Below are positions 24,832-33,681 of a stretch of 64,000 nucleotides of DNA, piece by piece (position 1 is the first letter of the stretch; every line of letters starts with the position of its first letter). The stretch comes from an uncultured Bacteroidota bacterium (GTDB lineage Bacteria; Bacteroidota; Bacteroidia; Bacteroidales; P3): NCBI GenBank assembly GCA_902762805.1, contig CACWPQ010000001.1, positions 1-64,000 on the forward strand. Reading direction: 5' to 3'. The notes under the pieces were generated by a model, which was not told the DNA's origin, made no database searches, and was given only the letters and a program-made list of their open reading frames with translations. The translations under genes were made by a program, and so were the position numbers.

Positions 24832-25962
24832 ATGAACATCATCATCACCGGCGGCGCCGGCTTCATCGGCAGCCATGTCGTCCGCCTCTTTGTAAACAAG
24901 TACCCCCAATACAAGATTATCAACGTCGACAAGCTCACCTATGCCGGCAACCTGGCCAACCTGCGCGACATCGAGGACAAGCCCAACTACCGCTTCGTCC
25001 GCATGGACATCTGCGACTTCGACGGCATCTACCGCCTGATGCAGGAGGAGCAGGTCAGCGGCATCATCCACCTGGCCGCCGAAAGCCACGTCGACCGCTC
25101 CATCAAAGACCCCTTCACCTTTGCCCAAACCAACGTCATGGGCACCCTCTCCCTCCTCCAGGCCGCCAAGCTCTACTGGGAAAGCCTGCCCGAGAAGTAT
25201 GAGGGCAAACGCTTCTACCATATCAGCACCGACGAGGTCTACGGCGCCCTCGAAATGACCCACCCCGAAGGCATCAAGCCCCCCTTCAGCACCAAAGCCT
25301 CCAGCGGCGAGCACCACCTCGCCTACGGCGACCGTTTCTTCACCGAAGACCTCAAGTACCAGCCCCACTCGCCCTACAGCGCCGCCAAGGCCTCAAGCGA
25401 CCACTTCGTGCGCGCCTTCCACGACACCTACGGCCTGCCCACCGTCGTCACCAACTGCTCCAACAACTACGGCCCCTACCAGTTCCCCGAGAAGCTCATC
25501 CCCCTCTTCATTAACAACATCCGCCACCGCAAACCCCTCCCCGTCTACGGCAAAGGCGAGAACGTGCGCGACTGGCTCTACGTCGAGGACCACGCCCGCG
25601 CCATCGACCTCATCTTCCACGAGGGCAAGGTGGCCGAGACCTACAACATCGGCGGCTTCAACGAATGGAAGAACATTGACATCATCAAGGTGCTGATCAA
25701 CACCGTGGACCGCCTGCTCGGCCGCCCCGAAGGGCAGGACATGGACCTTATCACCTACGTCACCGACCGCGCCGGCCACGACATGCGCTACGCCATCGAC
25801 AGCTCCAAGCTGCAGCGTGAGCTGGGCTGGGAACCCAGCCTGCAGTTCGAGGAGGGCATCGAAAAGACCGTCCGCTGGTATCTGGACAACCAGGAGTGGA
25901 TGGACCAGGTGACCTCTGGCGACTACATGAAGTACTACGAAGATATGTACGCCGGGCGCTAA
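24832..25962 (+). CDS. rfbB: dTDP-glucose 4,6-dehydratase
   Basis: A 376-residue extended SDR enzyme making dTDP-4-keto-6-deoxyglucose, the precursor of dTDP-rhamnose and other deoxy sugars. TGGAGFIGSHV starts the Rossmann fold; HLAAESHVDRSI, HISTDEVYG and the catalytic SPYSAAKASSDH follow in family order, as does NNYGPYQFPEKLIPL. The family's usual partners rfbA, rfbC and rfbD are not in the window. It ends before a clear terminator. Confidence 0.96.
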   Translation: MNIIITGGAGFIGSHVVRLFVNKYPQYKIINVDKLTYAGNLANLRDIEDKPNYRFVRMDICDFDGIYRLMQEEQVSGIIHLAAESHVDRSIKDPFTFAQTNVMGTLSLLQAAKLYWESLPEKYEGKRFYHISTDEVYGALEMTHPEGIKPPFSTKASSGEHHLAYGDRFFTEDLKYQPHSPYSAAKASSDHFVRAFHDTYGLPTVVTNCSNNYGPYQFPEKLIPLFINNIRHRKPLPVYGKGENVRDWLYVEDHARAIDLIFHEGKVAETYNIGGFNEWKNIDIIKVLINTVDRLLGRPEGQDMDLITYVTDRAGHDMRYAIDSSKLQRELGWEPSLQFEEGIEKTVRWYLDNQEWMDQVTSGDYMKYYEDMYAGR

Positions 25963-25985
25963 ACCCCGATGGCATCCAACAGAAA

Positions 25986-26015
25986 AGCCTCCCCGACCGG
26001 GGAGGCTTTCTTGTT
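25986..26015 (+). terminator. Terminator after rfbB
   Basis: AGCCTCCCC (25986-25994) pairs perfectly with GGGGAGGCT (25999-26007), followed by TTCTTGTTT. Confidence 0.88.
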
Positions 26016-26017
26016 TA

Positions 26018-27505
26018 TTACTTGCCACGCAACATCAGGGTGCTATGGCTATACCATAGCGCCATCAACTGGCGGAAGTCGGCATAGTCGGCTGCCGGGA
26101 TGATGCTCTGCTTGAGCACCAGACGACGCCTCTCTACAATCTTGCTGCCTTTCTGCACGAGCGACACCTCTACCGAGCCGAAACCGGGGACGGAATAGGA
26201 CTCGTTCACATCCTCGCCCACCAGTTTCAAGCCCTTGGGCAGGAGGTGGGTGGTGGTGACGGTGATGTCGCACATGGAGGCCTGCAGGGGCATGGTGCGG
26301 GTAGCGGGCAGATGTTTGGGGTCAATGGTGACGGAGACACCGTTGAGCCGGGTGGTGATGGGGATGGACATGCGGTAGAAGCCGCCTTCGAGAGTGTCGA
26401 TGGTGGCTTGCACTTCACCGTTGTTTATGGTGCCGGAGTGCTCCACATCGATGGCCTTGCCGAGGAGTGTGGGCGGAGTGCGGTGGTGGGGGTCGAGGGC
26501 ATATTCGAGGGTGTCAATATAGACGGCCACCTGATCGAACTGCTCACCCATGACGCGAGCCGAGAAGCCTTCGTTGGAGAGGATGGAGGCCAGCAGGACG
26601 GCCTTCTCGGTGGCGGTGCCGCAACCTGAGTTCCACACCTCGGCGGCGGTGGCGCGGGTGTAGTTGAGGTGGCGCGGATGGATGGCGTTGAGGTGGATGT
26701 TGTCGAGGACGAAGTTGCGGATGGATACGACGTTTGCCAGCGGGTCGCGGCCGAAGTCTTTCACCACAGCGTCGGAGGCGGCGGCGAAACGCTCGACCTC
26801 GACGGCGGGGCTGAACTCGACCGGGCCGTTGAAGAGGCGGAGGGTGGGCACGATATTCTCGGGCATGAAGGGCTCTCGGGGAACCTGCGGCAGGTTGCGC
26901 AGGACGATGTCGCCGCTGAGGAGGGAGGCCTTGGTGACGCCGGCGGGGAGGTACTGCTCGCCGAGCAGGTCGCGGCGCACCTCCATATCGCGGGGTGCGT
27001 TGACCTTGATCTCGAGGCGTTCGACGGGGCATTCGCGGAGCAGGGGGAGGGTTTCGTGGAGGAAGTTGTGGCGGCGGTGGACGGTGTAGTCGACCACCAC
27101 GATGCAGCCTATTTCCATACCGGTGTGGACCATGGCGAGTTCGCGCAGGTGGTTGAAGCGGCCACAGTCGGCACACTCGGCGGGCAGCTGGTGGATGAAG
27201 GCGTTCTGGGGCATGTCGACGCGCTTGCCGTCGAGCTGGATGGTATATACCGCGTTGACGGTGACCTCCTCGATGTCGGGGTTGTAGACGACGAAGGTCT
27301 CGCCCTTGTCGGCGTAGGCGGTGAGGGCGCGGTTGCGGAGGATCTGCACCTCGTGGCGGTAGCGGTAGTCGGAGGTGCCGTCGCTGTTGAGTGTCCACTC
27401 GTGTCGCAGGAGGCGGAAGACGGCGTCGGGCTGCTGGGCTCGAAGAATTGAAAATTGAAAATTGAAAATTGAAAATAGCGCTGCTATGAGAAGTGTCTTT
27501 TTCAT
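26018..27505 (-). CDS. Secreted DUF3857/transglutaminase-like protein, catalytic His apparently lost
   Basis: A 495-residue exported protein. The signal peptide (MKKTLLIAALFSIFNFQF...RAQ) includes a heptanucleotide-repeat segment. Residues about 30-230 are a DUF3857-type beta domain. A transglutaminase-like core follows, with the cysteine in NSGCGTATEKAVLL near 315. The active-site His of the fold is expected in an F-N-H-x-W/V segment, but here the corresponding stretch reads EQFDQVAVYIDTLEYALDP, so activity is doubtful. It lies 28 nt after a longer paralogue on the same strand, and the pair probably acts together in the periplasm. Confidence 0.7.
   Translation of the reverse strand: MKKTLLIAALFSIFNFQFSILRAQQPDAVFRLLRHEWTLNSDGTSDYRYRHEVQILRNRALTAYADKGETFVVYNPDIEEVTVNAVYTIQLDGKRVDMPQNAFIHQLPAECADCGRFNHLRELAMVHTGMEIGCIVVVDYTVHRRHNFLHETLPLLRECPVERLEIKVNAPRDMEVRRDLLGEQYLPAGVTKASLLSGDIVLRNLPQVPREPFMPENIVPTLRLFNGPVEFSPAVEVERFAAASDAVVKDFGRDPLANVVSIRNFVLDNIHLNAIHPRHLNYTRATAAEVWNSGCGTATEKAVLLASILSNEGFSARVMGEQFDQVAVYIDTLEYALDPHHRTPPTLLGKAIDVEHSGTINNGEVQATIDTLEGGFYRMSIPITTRLNGVSVTIDPKHLPATRTMPLQASMCDITVTTTHLLPKGLKLVGEDVNESYSVPGFGSVEVSLVQKGSKIVERRRLVLKQSIIPAADYADFRQLMALWYSHSTLMLRGK
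27444..27477. repeat. Heptanucleotide tandem tract inside a signal peptide
   Basis: About four and a half GAAAATT units encode FNFQFSI in the DUF3857 protein's signal peptide, matching the tract at 6538-6567. Confidence 0.8.
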
Positions 27506-27533
27506 GACGATGAGATTCTATGGGGTTAGGGAC

Positions 27534-29537
27534 TTATTTGGTGAGGATGATGGGTGTTTGCGACAGTTGCTGCTGTGCTTTGGCGACGGCGCGGAAGGCT
27601 GGCCAGTCGGCAGCTTCGTAGAGGCGCTTGGAGAAGACGGCCTGCTCGCCGAAGGTGAGGGTGGTGCCGCCCAGCTGGATGCCGCAGCCGAAGCTGGCCA
27701 CGGGGTCGGCGATGCCGTCGACCATGGGGTAGTGCACCTGCTTGGGCTCGAAGGGGAGGGTGACGGTTTCGCGGATGTCGACCAGGCGGGAGCAGCGGTC
27801 GGAGAAGGGCTGTGTGCGGGTTTCGGGTGTGAGGTCGAAGTTGAGGTGAGCCATGGCGCGTCGGAAGATGCCGCGGGCGGCCAGGGGTGTGAAGACGACG
27901 GCGTCCTTGCTGACGGAGGCGTAGTTGGGGATGCGGTAGGTGTAGGTGATGGCGACGGGCTGCTCGAGGTAGCGGTCGGGGTCGGTGTGGGTGATGTCGA
28001 GGATCTGTGCCTGTGGGGCGATGCGGAGCAGTTCGAGTTCGAGTGCGGCGCGCCACTCGCTCTGGCGTGCAGAGAAGACGGAGCGGACCGAGGCGTCGGA
28101 CTGGCCTTCGGCGGTGACGATGAGGGTGCCGGTGAGGGTGCCCTGGCGGTCGATGGCGCTGGTGCCGACGACGCTGATATAGTGTTTCTCGGCGGGGGAG
28201 ATGGGCGTTTCCATGAGGTCGCAGCCTTCGGCGGTGCCGATGAGATAACCCTGCTGCTGCTCGGCGCTGGACCAGAGCTCGCGTACGTTGGGGACCCAGG
28301 TGGGGTCGAGGAGCTCGAACTGGCCGTTGCGACGTTTGACGGCGCAGACGGAGTGGTTGAACTGGTCGGCGGGTATGCGGTCGATGCGCTCGCCGGCCAT
28401 GGTCATGGCGGCGTAGGCTTCGAAGCCTGCGGCGCGGAGCATGGCGATGAGGAGCGAGGCTTTGTCCTTGCAGACGCCGCAGCGGTCGGTGTAGTTCATG
28501 TCGGCGCTGTGGAGGGTGAAGCCTTCGCCGGGGCCCATGGAGATGCCGGCATAGCGCATGTTGTCGGCCACCCAGTGGGTGAGGATGGAGATGGAGTCGG
28601 TCTCGTCCTTGGCGCCTTGGAGCAGTTGGTTGACTTTTTTCTGCAGTTCGGGGGTGGGCTGGAAGCTGCCGTAGGCCTCGTTGACGCCGTAGAACCAGCG
28701 GCTCTTGGCCTGCCAGTCGGGGCTGGTGGAGAGGAGGAGCTTGCACTCGATGTCGTTGCCGGCCAGGGCGCGGGGTTCGCGTTTGAGGGGCATGATGTTG
28801 GCGCGGGTGAAGGTGTAGAGCGAGCGTCCGGGCTCGTCGGCGGCGGCGCGGTGGGTGCCGACGGTACCGTTGTAGGCTTTGTATTGGAGTTTTTTATTGT
28901 CCTGTATGTTAAGCTGGTAGACTTTCTGGACGATGGGTTCGGAGCTCCAGAAGGGGACGATGTCGTAGTAGTGGCCGCGCATGGGGGGTATGTAGCGGTC
29001 GTCGTTCTGTGGGAGTGAGGCGAAGGCGGCGTTGAGGCCTGCGGTGGGCTGTCCGCCGTCGGCGAGGAGGGCGTAGGTGTAGCCTTTTTTGTAGGTCCAG
29101 ACTTCGAGTTCGTCGCCGAGTTCGAGGAAGCCGACGTGGACCATTTTCTGGCTGGCGCCCCAGTAGATCATGCGAGCGGGGGCGATGTAGTCGTAGACGG
29201 GTCGGTTGTCGGGGCGTCCGGGCCAGACGAGGGTGTCGGTGAGGCCGGAGGAGGCGCGGTGGACGAGGACGCGCTCGATGTTGCAGTGGGCGGAGAGGGG
29301 GTCGTAGTCGATTTTGACTGCGATGTTGGCGGCGCAGCCACGGTAGGAGTACATCTGTGTGCGCCAGTGGCGGACGATGTGGCTGAGGCCAGACTCCTCG
29401 ACGTAGACGCCGGTGGAGTCGAAGAGGGTGACGGTGTTGCTGCCGGCATATTTGTCGGGCAGTGCGCGGAGCTGCGCGGCGGCACCAAAGGCGGTAGCCG
29501 CTAGCAGCGAGAGGATTAGGTATAGTTTCTTGCTCAT
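27534..29537 (-). CDS. Secreted DUF3857/transglutaminase-like protein
   Basis: A 667-residue exported protein (MSKKLYLILSLLAATAFGAAA/Q). The N-terminal half is a DUF3857-like domain. The transglutaminase core has the expected triad: Cys in DRCGVCKDKASLL, His in FNHSVCAVKRRNG and Asp in LLDPTWVPN. A C-terminal beta-rich domain with VAITYTYRIPNYAS follows. Such pairs are common in Bacteroidota; the substrates are unknown. The ATG at 29537 was chosen because it gives a proper signal peptide; the frame is open further upstream through a repeat but lacks a signal. A -7-like TATCTTTG lies at 29566-29559. Confidence 0.78.
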   Translation of the reverse strand: MSKKLYLILSLLAATAFGAAAQLRALPDKYAGSNTVTLFDSTGVYVEESGLSHIVRHWRTQMYSYRGCAANIAVKIDYDPLSAHCNIERVLVHRASSGLTDTLVWPGRPDNRPVYDYIAPARMIYWGASQKMVHVGFLELGDELEVWTYKKGYTYALLADGGQPTAGLNAAFASLPQNDDRYIPPMRGHYYDIVPFWSSEPIVQKVYQLNIQDNKKLQYKAYNGTVGTHRAAADEPGRSLYTFTRANIMPLKREPRALAGNDIECKLLLSTSPDWQAKSRWFYGVNEAYGSFQPTPELQKKVNQLLQGAKDETDSISILTHWVADNMRYAGISMGPGEGFTLHSADMNYTDRCGVCKDKASLLIAMLRAAGFEAYAAMTMAGERIDRIPADQFNHSVCAVKRRNGQFELLDPTWVPNVRELWSSAEQQQGYLIGTAEGCDLMETPISPAEKHYISVVGTSAIDRQGTLTGTLIVTAEGQSDASVRSVFSARQSEWRAALELELLRIAPQAQILDITHTDPDRYLEQPVAITYTYRIPNYASVSKDAVVFTPLAARGIFRRAMAHLNFDLTPETRTQPFSDRCSRLVDIRETVTLPFEPKQVHYPMVDGIADPVASFGCGIQLGGTTLTFGEQAVFSKRLYEAADWPAFRAVAKAQQQLSQTPIILTK

Positions 29538-29611
29538 ATACAACAGGATTTTGAACTGCAAAGATACGATTTTTTTTCGAGTTTTTTGAGATTTTTTTGA
29601 AAAAATTCGAG

Positions 29612-29690
29612 GTTTATTAAGTGGTGAAAACCAGCGGTTTAGATGCATCCTCTTCTTCCTCTGTTCTTCGATGGGAGGGGATGGGGGGCA
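29612..29690 (+). repeat. CT-rich dispersed intergenic repeat, copy 2
   Basis: Core CATCCTCTTCTTCCTCT at about 29645-29661, followed by a G-rich stretch and a segment shared with copy 4 (GGGGGCAATAAGA, then GGATTTTTGGCGTT). Confidence 0.75.
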
Positions 29691-29727
29691 ATAAGACGGG
29701 ATTTTTGGCGTTGTAGGGGTATTGGAA

Positions 29728-29870
29728 CGGCGAATTTTTCGAATTATGCGAAAGGGTGGCGCGAGCAAAATTTGGGGCGGATTACTCGAATGCGCCGTGC
29801 GATGGAAATTCGAGTAATTGACTGGAAATTAAAAGGGTAAGCAAATTCGTTTAATTCGCGAAATTCGCCG
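29728..29870 (+). repeat. 143-nt palindromic element upstream of DUF6266 copy 1
   Basis: An outer imperfect inverted repeat (29728-29750 with 29848-29870, arms beginning CGGCGAATTT) encloses an inner perfect 11-bp pair, ATTACTCGAAT (29781-29791) with ATTCGAGTAAT (29808-29818). The whole unit recurs at 42521-42663 before the second DUF6266 gene. With the CT-rich repeat it fills the 357-nt gap 29538-29894. Confidence 0.8.
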
Positions 29871-29894
29871 TTAAAACAAAAAAAACGCAGGAAT

Positions 29895-30737
29895 ATGGCA
29901 AAGTTAGAGCAGGGCATCCTCGGGCCGTTCCGGGGGAAGGTGGGTACCGTGGTGGGGTACCTTTGGCGCGGCAAGCAGGTCGTAAGGGCTTACCGCAAGG
30001 AGATCAATTATCCGAACACGGAGATGCAACAGGCTGAAAGGGAGTGGTTTGTGGGGATGGTGCGGTTCGCGGCGACGGCGCGGCAGGCGCTGTTGCTTGG
30101 ATTGAGAGAGAAGGCGTCGAAGGAGGGGATGACGGAGGGGAATGTGTTCGTGAGGATGAACAAGGGGTGTTTTGAGAGGGGGGCGGCGCGCGGCGTCCGC
30201 AGTGGGATTGATTATGAGCGGATCAGGATTGCGGAGGGTGCGGCGGCGCCGGTGCGGTTCACAGGTGCGGTGGTGGATGAAGAGGGGGTGTTGAGGGTTG
30301 AGTATGAGAAGAATAGCGGGATGACGCGGGCGAAGGCGTCGGACCATGTCTACCTCTACGTATATAATATAGATACGCGCGAGGGGATGCTGAGTGCCGC
30401 CGCGGAGCGGCGGCACGGCAAAGTGCAGATGCAACTGCCCGAGGGGTGGGATGCACAATCCGTCAGGGTCTACGGTTTTACGGTAGACGCTGACGGACGG
30501 GCCAGTATGTCGAGCTATATTGCTCTTTCTGAAGGTATTGTCAGCTTAGAACGGGAGGGTCTTGCCGGCGGCGATGTTTTTGTTGAGCTCTTTGGCGAGC
30601 ACAGCCAGCGAGGCGGCGAGGTTTTCGTTCTTGATGATGACGCCACGGGGGATGTTGATGTGGGAGGGGGAGAAATTCCAGATGGCGCGGATGCCGTTGG
30701 CGATCATCAGGTCGGCCACAGCCTGGGCCTGGGTTGA
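29895..30737 (+). CDS. DUF6266 family protein, copy 1 (extended over the rex 3' end)
   Basis: A DUF6266-type protein of unknown function. The hallmark N-terminus MAKLEQGILGPFRGKVGTVV is followed by WRGKQVVRAYRKEINYPNT. The family-like part runs to about residue 213 (SMSSYIALSEG). Beyond that the frame stays open for about 65 low-complexity Gly/Asp/Val-rich residues that lie antisense to the end of rex, so a natural stop seems to have been lost. The protein lacks a signal peptide and membrane segments. Its paralogue lies at 42688-43620. The true functional end is uncertain. Confidence 0.6.
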   Translation: MAKLEQGILGPFRGKVGTVVGYLWRGKQVVRAYRKEINYPNTEMQQAEREWFVGMVRFAATARQALLLGLREKASKEGMTEGNVFVRMNKGCFERGAARGVRSGIDYERIRIAEGAAAPVRFTGAVVDEEGVLRVEYEKNSGMTRAKASDHVYLYVYNIDTREGMLSAAAERRHGKVQMQLPEGWDAQSVRVYGFTVDADGRASMSSYIALSEGIVSLEREGLAGGDVFVELFGEHSQRGGEVFVLDDDATGDVDVGGGEIPDGADAVGDHQVGHSLGLG

Positions 30738-31247
30738 GGGGACGGCGATGATGCCGACGTGGATTCCGAGGCGCTTGGCGAGGCTGGGCAGTTTTTCCAT
30801 CGGCATGACGGACTTGCCGCCAATGCGCTTGCCGTGGAGGTCGGGGTTGATGTCGAACCCGACGGCGATGGAGAGGCCATAGTTGTCAAAACCCTGATAT
30901 TGCAGCAGGGTGCGGCCCAGGTTGCCGACGCCGACGAGGATGGCTTCGTCGTGGTTGTCGTAGCCGAGGTAGGCCTCCATGTCGGCCATGAGGCGCTTGG
31001 TGAGGAAACCGCGCTTGGGTTTGCCCGGCACCGAGCTGACGCTGGCGAGGTCTTTGCGCACCTGGACAGGGTTGAGCGAAAGATTTTCGGCAATGAGCGA
31101 GGAGGAAATATACTCCACACCGTCTTTGAGTTTCTGCTGCAGGTAGCAGTAATAGATTGGCAATCGGCTGAGGGTTGACTTCATGATTACCAAGGACTTT
31201 TCTTCGTGTGTGTACTTGCGTTTTCCGCCGTTAACTGTGCTTCCCAT
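30546..31247 (-). CDS. rex: Redox-sensing transcriptional repressor Rex
   Basis: A 233-residue repressor that senses the NADH/NAD ratio. The winged-helix domain includes STLSRLPIYYCYLQQKL and NLSLNPVQVRKDLASVSS; the Rossmann domain has ILVGVGNLGRTLLQY near 121-135, VGFDINPDLHG and IIAVPSTQAQAVAD. I chose ATG 31247 because a -7 element at 31306-31299 rules out starts further upstream; an in-frame ATG at 31184 (MKSTLSR) is also plausible. It probably represses fermentative and electron-transfer genes; no clear operator was found. Its 3' end overlaps the DUF6266 frame on the other strand. Confidence 0.93.
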   Translation of the reverse strand: MGSTVNGGKRKYTHEEKSLVIMKSTLSRLPIYYCYLQQKLKDGVEYISSSLIAENLSLNPVQVRKDLASVSSVPGKPKRGFLTKRLMADMEAYLGYDNHDEAILVGVGNLGRTLLQYQGFDNYGLSIAVGFDINPDLHGKRIGGKSVMPMEKLPSLAKRLGIHVGIIAVPSTQAQAVADLMIANGIRAIWNFSPSHINIPRGVIIKNENLAASLAVLAKELNKNIAAGKTLPF

Positions 31248-31365
31248 AAATAAAAATAGTATATGTTTTGTAATAATGTTGGATGCAAAATGACGCTGCA
31301 AAAGTACAACATTTTTTCAAATTGGAAATATTTTTTTTTTAGAACGACTTTTTTTTGTAATTTTG

Positions 31366-31552
31366 CAAATGGTTTTGGTCGCCCTGCGAGGGGCGCCAAG
31401 AGGGAAGCAGGTGAGAGTCCTGCGCAGTCCCGCTGCTGTGAGTTCCAAGCAGTTAGCCACTCCATACAGAATGCCACTGCGGTGCGCGACAGTGCCGTGG
31501 GAAGGTTGGAGCGAGGCTAGGAACAAGCCAGAAGACCTGCCAAGACCGAGAA
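31366..31552 (+). promoter_or_regulatory. Cobalamin riboswitch
   Basis: The conserved cobalamin features are all present in order: GAGGGAAGCAGGTGAGAGTC and CCTGCGCAGTCCCGCTGCTG in the 5' half, GCCACT near 31456, GGGAAGG near 31499, and the B12 box AGCCAGAAGACCTGCC at 31526-31541. A -7 element TAATTTTG (31358-31365) sits right before it. It controls the following btuB-btuG operon, switching it off when cobalamin is plentiful. It accounts for most of the 352-nt gap 31248-31599. Confidence 0.95.
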
Positions 31553-31599
31553 AAAAAGAAGAATGATCACAGCCCTCGAGGAAAGGTTCTGTTGACCCA

Positions 31600-33660
31600 A
31601 TGAGCATTGTTGTTCTATACATAGTATCGTTTATTGTTGGCTGCCGACGGCGGACAGCGCGGCGGTGGCATCTGCTCAGGACAGGCCTTTCGGCGGGGGC
31701 TTTTCTTTTGACGTATACGGCTGCGGCGCAGGAGGTGGACACCGTGCAGCGGCTGGACGAGATAACCATCAGCAGCCAGCGCGCGCCCTCGACGCTGCGG
31801 ACTGCCGCGCCAACACAAGTCGTTGGGTCAGAGCAGTTGGAGCGCCTAGGGGCGATGCAGCTGAGCGACGCCATCAAGCAGATGGCGGGCGTGACGCTGA
31901 AGGACTACGGCGGGGTGGGCGGCGTGAAGACGGTGTCGGCGCGCGGGCTGGGGAGCCAGTTTTCGGCCGTGACGATCGACGGGGTGCCGGTGGACGACTC
32001 GCAGAACGGGCAGGTGGATTTGGGGCGATACACGCTGGGCAATGCGGCCTATGTGAGTATGAGCCAGGGGCAGGAGGAGGGGTCGCTGCTGACGGCACGG
32101 GCCTATGCGGCTGGCAATGTGCTCAATATGGAGACTGCGCAGCCGAGTTTCTGGCCCGGCGAGCGGACGAAGCTCAAGGCCGGCATGGAGGCGGGCTCGT
32201 TCGGCATGGCCTCCCCCACCCTGCTGTGGCAGCAACGGTGGGGCAAGCGCCTCAGCACCAGCCTGTGGGCCAACTACTTGTACTGCCGCGGCGACTACCC
32301 CTTCCTGCCCTACGAGAGCGCGCCGGAGAAAATCCGCCGCGAGCACTCGGCGGTGTGGATGGCCACGGTGGACGGCAATCTCTTCTACACCCTCGCGGAG
32401 GGTAACACGCTGAGCGCCAAGGTGCACTGGATGAGCGGCGAGCATGAGTTGCCGGGTCCGCTGCACCTGCACTCGCAGGCCCCCAGCGGCCAGAGCTCGG
32501 ACGAGCAGCTGGCCTTTGCGCAGGCCAAGTGGAAGGTGGAGCGCGAGCGGTGGCGCTGGCAGCTGCTGGGCAAGGTGCGCGGCAGCCACGACGCCTTCCT
32601 CGACACCACCCCCGGCACCTTCCAACACAACGACTACCGGCAGCGCGAAGGCTACTTCAGCGCCAGCGCGAGCCACGACCTGACGCCTTGGCTCGAACTC
32701 AACGCCGCCGCCGACGCCAGCCTGAGCCACCTCCTGGGCCGCCAGCAGACACTGACCACGCCGTGGCAGCCGCAGACCGACGTCACGCGGCGCAACCTTG
32801 CCGCCGCGGCGGCAGCCCGGACCCACTTCGCCATCGGAAAGGCCAAACTCGACCTCCGCGCCAACCTCGTGCTCACCGACATCGCAGACCGGCTGGAAAA
32901 CGGCAACCATAGGCCTCACTACCAGCGGCTTACCACCTACCTCTCGGCCATGGCCACGCTGGGCGGCGGCACCACCCTGCGGCTGTTCTACAAAGAGAGC
33001 TACCGCGCACCCAACTTCGGCGAGCTCTACTTCTTCCAACTCATGGCCAAAAACCTGCGCCCCGAGCACGCCAGGCAGCTGAACCTGGGGGCGACGCAGG
33101 CCTTCTACGGCCAAAGGAGGGGGCTGAGCGGCGAGGTGACGGTGGACGTCTACTATAACCGCGTGAGCGACAAGCTGGTGGCCTACCCGCTGCACAGCAT
33201 GTACTACTGGACCACCGACAACCTGGGGCGCGTGGACATCACGGGGCTCGACGCCACGGCCAGCATCCGCTACGAGGCCTTCAGCCTGCAACTCAACTAC
33301 ACCTTCCAGCACGCCGTGGACCGCAGCGACGAGGCGAGCAAGTTCTACGGCCACCAGATAGCCTACACGCCGCGCCACAGCGGCGGGGGCAGCGCGCGCT
33401 GGGAGAGCCGGTGGGTGAACCTGGGGCTGACGGCCATGGTGGTGGGCAAACGCTATAGCAACCAGCAGAATATAGAGAAATGGAGCCTGCCGGCCTACTG
33501 CGACCTGGGCCTTGCGGCCGACCGCAAGTTCGACCTGCCCGTGGGCACCCTCGGCGTGCGGGCGCAGGTGATGAACCTGCTGGGGGTGCAGTACGAGGTG
33601 GTGCGCTCCTACCCCATGATGGGGCGCAACTGGCGGCTGGGCATGACATACGAATTTTAA
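31600..33660 (+). CDS. btuB: TonB-dependent vitamin B12 receptor
   Basis: A 686-residue outer-membrane receptor. After an unusual basic signal region (CRRRTARRW, then a hydrophobic stretch ending TAAAQ) comes a TonB-box-like VQRLDEITISS. The plug contains AIKQMAGVTLKDYGGVGGVKTVSARGLG in two parts and VTIDGVPVDDSQNG. The remainder is a 22-strand-type barrel ending in GMTYEF. Assignment to cobalamin uptake rests on the riboswitch directly upstream and the BtuG gene 21 nt downstream; the plug itself would fit other substrates. Confidence 0.9.
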   Translation: MSIVVLYIVSFIVGCRRRTARRWHLLRTGLSAGAFLLTYTAAAQEVDTVQRLDEITISSQRAPSTLRTAAPTQVVGSEQLERLGAMQLSDAIKQMAGVTLKDYGGVGGVKTVSARGLGSQFSAVTIDGVPVDDSQNGQVDLGRYTLGNAAYVSMSQGQEEGSLLTARAYAAGNVLNMETAQPSFWPGERTKLKAGMEAGSFGMASPTLLWQQRWGKRLSTSLWANYLYCRGDYPFLPYESAPEKIRREHSAVWMATVDGNLFYTLAEGNTLSAKVHWMSGEHELPGPLHLHSQAPSGQSSDEQLAFAQAKWKVERERWRWQLLGKVRGSHDAFLDTTPGTFQHNDYRQREGYFSASASHDLTPWLELNAAADASLSHLLGRQQTLTTPWQPQTDVTRRNLAAAAAARTHFAIGKAKLDLRANLVLTDIADRLENGNHRPHYQRLTTYLSAMATLGGGTTLRLFYKESYRAPNFGELYFFQLMAKNLRPEHARQLNLGATQAFYGQRRGLSGEVTVDVYYNRVSDKLVAYPLHSMYYWTTDNLGRVDITGLDATASIRYEAFSLQLNYTFQHAVDRSDEASKFYGHQIAYTPRHSGGGSARWESRWVNLGLTAMVVGKRYSNQQNIEKWSLPAYCDLGLAADRKFDLPVGTLGVRAQVMNLLGVQYEVVRSYPMMGRNWRLGMTYEF

Positions 33661-33681
33661 ATCACACAAATACATGAAATT

